From JAEUJM01 sp041908445 (GTDB taxonomy: Bacteria > Actinomycetota > Acidimicrobiia > Acidimicrobiales > DATDAH01), in assembly GCA_041908445.1 (NCBI GenBank), contig JAYRFK010000112.1:15384-79383 (forward strand): DNA of 64,000 nucleotides, read 5' to 3'. The first letter of the stretch is position 1. Every line of letters starts with the position of its first letter. The translations under genes were made by a program, and so were the position numbers. Below are positions 59,051 to 64,000 of the stretch, one piece after another. Under the pieces are notes generated by a model. It did no database searches and was not told where the DNA came from. It worked only from the letters and a program-made list of their open reading frames with translations.

Positions 59051-59092
59051 ACGACCGAGGGAGCGCTGAGCGCCCGGGCGGAGCCTGGGCCC

Positions 59093-60490
59093 ATGTCCGA
59101 CACCGCCACCACGTCCGCCGCCGCCGGCACGCCCGGCGGCGCCCCCCGTCCCCGGCCCGGCTCGACCCGACGTGGTGGCGCCACCCACGTGGGCGCCGCC
59201 CGGGCGCAGCACCCGGCCGGCGGCGCCGCCGGCGTGGTCGCCGACCGCGACCTCCTGTCGGTGCTCGCCACCGACCAGCGCCGGCGCACCGCCGTGGTCG
59301 AGGTCGTCGTCCCCGTCTACGACGAGGAGGCCGGCCTCGAGGCCGGCATCCGCCGCCTCCACTCCTACCTCACCGAGCGGTTCCCGCTGCCCTGGCTGAT
59401 CACGATCGCTGACAACGCCAGCCTCGACCGCACGTGGCCGATCGCCTGCCGCCTCGTCTACGAGCTCGAGGGCGTGCAGGCCGTCCACCTCGACGCCAAG
59501 GGACGGGGCCGGGCGCTGCGGGCGGCGTGGACGGCCAGCCCCGCCCCCGTCGTCGCCTACATGGACGTCGACCTCTCGACCGACCTCGACGCGCTGCTGC
59601 CCCTCGTCGCCCCCCTCGTCTCCGGGCACAGCGACGTCGCGATCGGCACCCGCCTCGCGCCGGCGTCCCGCATCGTGCGGGGCCCGAAGCGCGAGGCGAT
59701 CTCGCGCAGCTACAACCTGCTGCTCCGGGCCACCCTCCACAACGCCTTTTCCGACGCCCAGTGCGGCTTCAAGGCCGTGCGCAGCGACGTGGCCCGGGCG
59801 CTGCTGCCCCTCGTGGAGGACCAGGGCTGGTTCTTCGACACCGAGCTGCTCGTACTCGCCGAGGCCAACGGCCTGCGCATCCACGAGGTACCGGTCGACT
59901 GGGTGGACGACCCGGACTCGCGGGTCGACGTGGTCTCCACCGCCAGGGACGACCTGCTCGGGATCTGGCGGATGCTCAAGCGCATGGCCCGCGGCGAGGT
60001 CACCGCCACCGCGGGGCTGCCGGCGCCGACCCCCAGCGGCCTCGACGCCGCCCGACCGACGCTGGCGGCCCAGGCCGTGCGCTTCGCCTCCATCGGCCTG
60101 GTCAGCACCGGCGTGTTCGCCGTCCTCTACGCCCTGCTGGTCGGCGTGCTCGGCGCGGTCGGCGCGCTGGTCGTGGCCTTCGGGCTCTGCTCGGTCGTGA
60201 ACACCGCCGCCAACCGCCGGCTCACCTTCGCCCTCAGCGGCCGCAGCGACCGGCGCCGCCACGTGCTCGCCGGCGCCGCGGTGGCGGCCCTGCCCCTCGG
60301 CCTCGACCTCGTGGCCCTCGGGGTGCTCGCCGCCGCCGGCGTCACCGCCCTCGGCCCCCAGTTGCTCGTGCTGACCCTGGTGAACGGCGTCGCCGCGGTG
60401 GCCCGCTTCCTGCTCCTGCGCCGTTGGGTCTTCCGTCCCGCCGGCGCCCGCGGCTCCGACCACCGCCCCGCCCGGGGCCTGCGGCCGTGA
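59093..60490 (+). CDS. GT2 glycosyltransferase fused to a GtrA-like membrane domain
   Basis: The 465-residue protein has an Ala/Gly-rich N-terminus (residues 1-60), a GT-A domain (VEVVVPVYDEEAGLEAGIRRLHSYL, YMDVDLSTDLDALLPLV, DAQCGFKAVRSDVARALLP) like that of dolichyl-phosphate-glucose synthases, and then a four-helix GtrA domain (AVRFASIGLVSTGVFAVLYALL ... NTAANRRLTFALSG ... RRWVF). It probably makes and flips a polyprenyl-phosphate sugar used by the GT39 enzymes. ATG 59093 is 43 bases after the operator. The stop overlaps the next gene in GTGA. Confidence 0.9.
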   Translation: MSDTATTSAAAGTPGGAPRPRPGSTRRGGATHVGAARAQHPAGGAAGVVADRDLLSVLATDQRRRTAVVEVVVPVYDEEAGLEAGIRRLHSYLTERFPLPWLITIADNASLDRTWPIACRLVYELEGVQAVHLDAKGRGRALRAAWTASPAPVVAYMDVDLSTDLDALLPLVAPLVSGHSDVAIGTRLAPASRIVRGPKREAISRSYNLLLRATLHNAFSDAQCGFKAVRSDVARALLPLVEDQGWFFDTELLVLAEANGLRIHEVPVDWVDDPDSRVDVVSTARDDLLGIWRMLKRMARGEVTATAGLPAPTPSGLDAARPTLAAQAVRFASIGLVSTGVFAVLYALLVGVLGAVGALVVAFGLCSVVNTAANRRLTFALSGRSDRRRHVLAGAAVAALPLGLDLVALGVLAAAGVTALGPQLLVLTLVNGVAAVARFLLLRRWVFRPAGARGSDHRPARGLRP

Positions 60491-61341
60491 GCGCCTCGAC
60501 CCGGTCGGCGGCCGGGCCGGACCTCGGCCAAGCGTCGGCAGGCGATCTCGACCCTGCGGCCCGTTGCTCCGCGTCGGCGTTCCCGTCGTCCGCCGCCGAC
60601 GGTGCCGGGCCGGGCGGGACCGGGCGATCCGGCGGGAGTGGCACCGACGCCCCCGGCGCCCTCCCCCGGGTCGTCCACCGTCGCGTCCGAACCGCGACCG
60701 ACCGGGTGGGCGTGGTCCTCGAGGCGGCGCTCGACCGGGTCGGGCTCGGCCACCTCGCCCACCGGGTGTGGCAGGTCGTCCGGTACGGCGCCGTGTCGAT
60801 CATCGCCACGCTGACGAGCATGACCGTGCTCGGCGCCCTCCTCGCCACCGCCACCCTCACCCCGGGGTGGGCCAACATCGTGGCCACCGGCGTCGGCACC
60901 GTGCCCTCGTTCGAGCTCAACCGCCGCTGGGTGTGGGGCAGGACCGGCCGGCGCTCGGTCGCCGCCGAGATCGGCCCGTTCTGCGTCCTGTCCTTCGCGG
61001 GACTGGCCCTGTCGACCCTGCTGGTCAGCCTCGCCGGCCGGTGGGCCGACGCCGCCGGCCTCGATGCGCTCTGGCGCGCGTCGGCGGTCGAGGTCGCCAA
61101 CGTGGCCGCCTTCGGCTCGCTCTGGATCCTCCAGTTCCTCATCCTCGACCGGGTGCTCTTCGCCCGGCGCGGCCCCGGCCCCCGCACCGACGGCTCCGGT
61201 GCGGCGGGCGAGGGGCCCCTCCCCGCCGGCGCCGGCCCGGTGGCCGTCTCGGTCCCGGCCCCCACCGCCACGGCGGCGCCCATCCCGTCGGCCGGCGCGC
61301 GGGCAGACGCGCCGCCCGGCGGCGCGCCGGTCGCCGCCTGA
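60487..61341 (+). CDS. GtrA family membrane protein
   Basis: The 284-residue protein has an unstructured Ala/Gly/Ser-rich N-terminus (to about residue 95), a four-helix GtrA domain (VVRYGAVSIIATLTSMTVLGALLA, NIVATGVGTVPSFELNRRWVWGRTGRRS, FCVLSFAGLALSTLLVSLAG, FGSLWILQFLILDRVLF) and a Pro/Ala-rich tail. GtrA proteins translocate lipid-linked sugars. GTG 60487 overlaps the previous stop, so the two are coupled and may form a complex. It is the second GtrA domain in tandem. Confidence 0.88.
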   Translation: MSASTRSAAGPDLGQASAGDLDPAARCSASAFPSSAADGAGPGGTGRSGGSGTDAPGALPRVVHRRVRTATDRVGVVLEAALDRVGLGHLAHRVWQVVRYGAVSIIATLTSMTVLGALLATATLTPGWANIVATGVGTVPSFELNRRWVWGRTGRRSVAAEIGPFCVLSFAGLALSTLLVSLAGRWADAAGLDALWRASAVEVANVAAFGSLWILQFLILDRVLFARRGPGPRTDGSGAAGEGPLPAGAGPVAVSVPAPTATAAPIPSAGARADAPPGGAPVAA

Positions 61342-61523
61342 TGGCCGTCCGGGAGGGACGCCGCCGCGGTCGAGCGTTCCAGGGAACGCCCCCGATCGGC
61401 GCGAGCGGGGAGACGGGTGCGCCCGCCACCCCGGCGCCCCCGCGCGTGCTCGCCCCCGTCGCGAGGATGCGTCAGGATGCGGGGCGTGAGCGCCCTGCGG
61501 ACCACCGCCGGCTGAGGGGCTGA
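61341..61523 (+). CDS. Possible small basic protein
   Basis: The frame from ATG 61341 (overlapping the preceding stop in TGATG) gives 60 residues rich in Arg, Pro and Ala (MAVREGRRRGRAFQG...). The stop at 61521-61523 is three bases before the start of the kinase. The coupled position is suggestive, but composition is like that of shadow frames and no family is known, so it may not be translated. Confidence 0.3.
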   Translation: MAVREGRRRGRAFQGTPPIGASGETGAPATPAPPRVLAPVARMRQDAGRERPADHRRLRG

Positions 61524-61526
61524 GCC

Positions 61527-63017
61527 GTGTCGCTGCGCGCCCGCCTCACCCTCGCGCTCACGGCGCTAGCCGCCGTCGGCCTCGTCATCTTCGGCTGGTC
61601 CACCTACTCCCTCTACGCCCGCTCCCGCTACGAGCAGGTGGACGACCAGCTCCGGTCGTCGGTCACCCCCGTCACCCTGACGATGCTGAGCCAGCTGGGT
61701 GGGGGCGAGGCCGACGGCATCGACGTGGACGGCGACGGGCGCACCGGCGGCGGGCAGTTCGGCTCGCTGCCCGGGCAGGACAGCGGTGACCCCAACCGCC
61801 CCCAGCCCCAGGTCGTCGCCCCCACCGGCACCTACGGCGAGCTCCAGGACGCGAACGGCGCGGTCGTTGCCAGCGTGCAGCTGTCCGACGACTACGCCCA
61901 GCCCGACATCCCCGACGACATCGACCTGCAGGGCCAGCGCAGCGTGACCTTCGAGACCGGGTCGTTCGAGGGCGGCACCCGGTGGCGGGTCTTCGCCGGC
62001 CGGGTCGACGACCAGTCCGCGCTGGTGACCGTGGTGGCCGTGCCGCTCGACGACGTCGACCAGTCCCTCCACCAGCTGATCCTCATCGAGACGGTCGCCG
62101 GCGCCACGCTGCTGGCGCTGCTCGCCGGTGGCTCGTGGCTGATCCTGCGCCGAGGCCTGCACCCGCTCGAGCGCATGGCCACCACCGCGCGCACGATCCG
62201 GGCCGGCGACCTGCACCAGCGGGTCGAGCCCGCCGACGACCGCTCCGAGGTGGGCGAGCTGGGCCTCGCCATCAACACGATGCTGACCGACCTGGAGGAG
62301 GCCTTCGCCGAGCGCGACGCCACCGAGCGCAAGCTCCGCCGATTCCTCGCCGACGCCTCCCACGAGCTGCGCACGCCGCTCACCTCCATCCAGGGGTTCG
62401 CCGAGCTCTTCCGCCTCGGCCAGGAGCGCCCGGCCGGCCCCGACGGTGAGCCCGCCGTCGACCTGCCGGTGATCCTGCGGCGCATCGAGGAGGAGTCGGC
62501 CCGCATGAAGACCCTCGTCGAGGACCTGCTGATGCTGGCCCGCCTCGACGAGACCCGCGAGGTCCAGTCGGTGCCCGTCGACCTCTCGGTCCTCGCCGCC
62601 GACGCCTGCACCGACGCCGTGGCCGCCGCCCCCGACCGCAAGATCACCCTCGACGCCCCCGACCCCGTCGTGGTCGAGGGCGACGCCGACCAGCTCCGCC
62701 AGGCCATCGCCAACCTCGTCACCAACGCCCTCAAGCACACGCCCGACGGCACCGCCATCGAGGTCGCCACGCGGGTCGAGGACGGTCGCGGGGTCGTGTC
62801 GGTCCGCGATCACGGGCCCGGCATCTCCGGCGAGGACCGCCAGCGGGTTTTCGATCGCTTCTGGCGGGCCGACGAGTCCCGCACCGGGACGGGGGCCGGC
62901 CTGGGCCTGTCGATCGTCGCCGCCATCACCGCCGCCCACGGCGGCGAGGCCTCGGTCGATAACGTCCCCGCCGACCAGGGCGGCGGCGCCCGCTTCACCC
63001 TCCGCCTCCCCCTCTGA
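61527..63017 (+). CDS. Sensor histidine kinase
   Basis: The 496-residue protein has transmembrane helix 1 (LTLALTALAAVGLVIFGWSTYSL), an outer sensor region of about 150 residues (with VDVDGDGRTGGGQFGSLPG), helix 2 (LILIETVAGATLLALLAGGSWLIL), a HAMP domain, the HisKA phospho-site FLADASHELRTPLTSIQGFAELF, and the ATPase with NLVTNALKHT, VRDHGPGISGEDRQRVFDRFWRADESRTGTGAGLGLSIV. It is the likely partner of the response regulator at 58261. GTG 61527 follows GAGGGGCTGAGCC. The outer region is acidic and may bind metal or peptide; the signal is unknown. Confidence 0.93.
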   Translation: MSLRARLTLALTALAAVGLVIFGWSTYSLYARSRYEQVDDQLRSSVTPVTLTMLSQLGGGEADGIDVDGDGRTGGGQFGSLPGQDSGDPNRPQPQVVAPTGTYGELQDANGAVVASVQLSDDYAQPDIPDDIDLQGQRSVTFETGSFEGGTRWRVFAGRVDDQSALVTVVAVPLDDVDQSLHQLILIETVAGATLLALLAGGSWLILRRGLHPLERMATTARTIRAGDLHQRVEPADDRSEVGELGLAINTMLTDLEEAFAERDATERKLRRFLADASHELRTPLTSIQGFAELFRLGQERPAGPDGEPAVDLPVILRRIEEESARMKTLVEDLLMLARLDETREVQSVPVDLSVLAADACTDAVAAAPDRKITLDAPDPVVVEGDADQLRQAIANLVTNALKHTPDGTAIEVATRVEDGRGVVSVRDHGPGISGEDRQRVFDRFWRADESRTGTGAGLGLSIVAAITAAHGGEASVDNVPADQGGGARFTLRLPL

Positions 63018-63042
63018 GCGGCGCGCCGCAGCGGCGCGCCGC
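63018..63042 (+). terminator. Hairpin after the histidine kinase
   Basis: Two copies of GCGGCGCGCCGC (63018-63029 and 63031-63042), each self-complementary, form a strong stem directly after the kinase stop. It separates the kinase from the downstream GT39 promoter. Confidence 0.65.
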
Positions 63043-63046
63043 CGGT

Positions 63047-63065
63047 TCTCAGCAACTTCCCAGGG
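63047..63065. promoter_or_regulatory. Direct-repeat operator, copy 2
   Basis: TCTCAGCAACTTCCCAGGG keeps the TCTCAG and TCCCAG repeats 11 bp apart, as at 59032-59050. It is followed in both places by CTGAGCGCC (63070-63078 here, 59066-59074 there). It lies 44 bases before the start of the GT39 gene. Confidence 0.65.
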
Positions 63066-63109
63066 AGGGCTGAGCGCCGGCGCAGGCAGGGGCCGCATCG
63101 TGGGGCCAC

Positions 63110-64000
63110 ATGGTCACCACCCTCGATGCCCCGCCGGCCGGGCCGCCACCGGCCGCTCCCTCCCCGGCCCCCACGGCGACGGGCCCGACGCCCGACCCCG
63201 GGTCGCCGGCTCCGGACCGCCGCCGGTGGCGCCGTCCGCCGGCGGGGCTCGTGGTGGTGACCGTCCTCTCCTTCGCGCTGAACGCCTGGGCCCTCACGCT
63301 GAACGGGCTCGGCAACCAGTACTACGCCGCCGCGACCCGCTCGATGACGCTGTCGTGGTCGAACTTCTTCTACGCCTCGCTCGACCCCGGCGGCTTCATC
63401 ACCGTGGACAAGCCGCCGGTGGCGCTCTGGATCGCGGCCCTCTCGGCCCGGGTCTTCGGGGTGAACACGTGGAGCCTGCTGCTGCCGAGCGCGGTCGCGG
63501 GCGCCGCCGCGGTGGCCCTGCTCTGGTGCATCGTCCGCCCCCGGTTCGGGACGGTGGCGGCGACCGTCGCCGGCTTCGTGCTCGCCCTCAGCCCGGTGAA
63601 CGTGGCCGTGAACCGGCTCAACATCCCCGAGCCCTTCCTGATCCTCTTCCTCGTCGCCGCCGCCTGGGCCACCCTCAAGTCGATCGACCACGAGCGCCAC
63701 TGGGTGCGCTGGGTGGTGGCGGCGGGCGCGCTCGTGGGCCTGGCCTTCAACACCAAGATGCTCGCCGCCTACATCCCCGGGCCGGCATTCGCGCTCGCCC
63801 TCGTCGTGGGCGTGGCGGGTGTGAGCGCCGGCGCCTGGTGGGCGCGGGCCAAGCGCCTAGCCGTCCTGGCGGTGACGACGCTGGTCTGCTCGAGCCTCTG
63901 GATCTTCGCCGTGGATGTGCTCGCCGGCTCGCACCCCTACATCGGCGGCAGCACCGACAACACCGTGCTCGACCTCGTCCTCGGTTACAACGGCCTCGGC
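63110..64000 (+). CDS. GT39/ArnT-type glycosyltransferase, 3' end outside the window
   Basis: The frame is open to the window end, giving 297 residues. A Pro/Ala/Arg-rich cytoplasmic start precedes the first helix (GLVVVTVLSFALNAWAL). The outer loop reads NQYYAAATRSMTLSWSNFFYASLDPGGFITVDKPPVALW, followed by helices and FNTKMLAAYIPGPAF, then HPYIGGSTDNTVLDLVLGYNGLG. The sequence parallels the gene at 44204 (SYYTAAVRSMSESWKAFFYGS; RPYIGSTDDNSIISLVLGYNGL). It is predicted to transfer a sugar from a polyprenyl phosphate at the outer membrane face. ATG 63110 is 44 bases after the operator. It is controlled probably with the GT2-GtrA genes. Confidence 0.85.
   Translation, partial: MVTTLDAPPAGPPPAAPSPAPTATGPTPDPGSPAPDRRRWRRPPAGLVVVTVLSFALNAWALTLNGLGNQYYAAATRSMTLSWSNFFYASLDPGGFITVDKPPVALWIAALSARVFGVNTWSLLLPSAVAGAAAVALLWCIVRPRFGTVAATVAGFVLALSPVNVAVNRLNIPEPFLILFLVAAAWATLKSIDHERHWVRWVVAAGALVGLAFNTKMLAAYIPGPAFALALVVGVAGVSAGAWWARAKRLAVLAVTTLVCSSLWIFAVDVLAGSHPYIGGSTDNTVLDLVLGYNGLG

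Overview
The window is chromosomal DNA of very high G+C content with strong third-position GC bias. It looks like an actinobacterium, most likely of the class Acidimicrobiia (Iamia-like). The evidence is the rpsF-ssb-rpsR-rplI-dnaB order, a SARP/AfsR-type regulator, a DUF222/HNH protein, PIN/ribbon-helix-helix toxin-antitoxin pairs, GtrA proteins and GT39 mannosyltransferase-like proteins. The taxonomic call is inference; no rRNA is present.

Layout. 1-2.7 kb: a truncated secreted protein, tRNA-Ser(GCT), a homocysteine S-methyltransferase and a toxin-antitoxin pair. 2.9-6.9 kb: the replication/ribosome block rpsF-ssb-rpsR-rplI plus dnaB, in which dnaB carries a 209-residue mini-intein. 7-8.8 kb: a membrane-cupredoxin protein and a sulfotransferase. 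9.1-26.2 kb: a lipid/polyketide cluster on the + strand. Its two megasynthases together hold the domain set of a PUFA-synthase or enediyne-type iterative PKS (flavin enoyl reductase, KS, AT, ACP, KR; then KS, AT, DH, phosphopantetheinyl transferase). They are followed by a free ACP, two alpha/beta hydrolases, a UGT-type glycosyltransferase and a SAM methyltransferase, so the likely product is a reduced or unsaturated, possibly glycosylated lipid. Its gene junctions carry strong, covarying hairpin elements, and one 53-bp palindromic element is also inserted in frame inside the second synthase.

26.3-37 kb: an island of secreted proteins sharing one undescribed beta-rich domain (four apparently intact copies and three fragments or remnants), with a PIN toxin-antitoxin pair, a tandem-HTH LuxR-like regulator divergent from a SARP-ATPase-TPR regulator, two lipoproteins, and a sequence motif repeated upstream of three of the genes. 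37-43 kb: a SNF2-type helicase with a Gly/Gln-rich partner, a LysR regulator and small proteins. 42.9-47 kb: a DUF5666 membrane protein, a GT39-type transferase and a Ser/Thr-rich membrane protein. 47-50 kb: Asp/Glu racemase, DUF222-HNH protein and a second VapBC-like pair with a palindromic operator. 50-54 kb: an ECF sigma factor overlapping a membrane kelch protein, and ApbE. 54-58 kb: three secreted RCC1-repeat proteins. 58-64 kb: an envelope-glycosylation locus with an OmpR-type response regulator, GT2-GtrA, GtrA, a histidine kinase and a GT39 protein cut by the window end. A TCTCAG/TCCCAG direct repeat precedes both + strand glycosyltransferase genes and lies between the response regulator and the first of them, suggesting that the two-component system controls the locus and itself.

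The candidates for undescribed biology are the split PKS with its PPTase and enoyl-reductase fusions, the hairpin punctuation system, and the secreted-domain island with its shared promoter motif.
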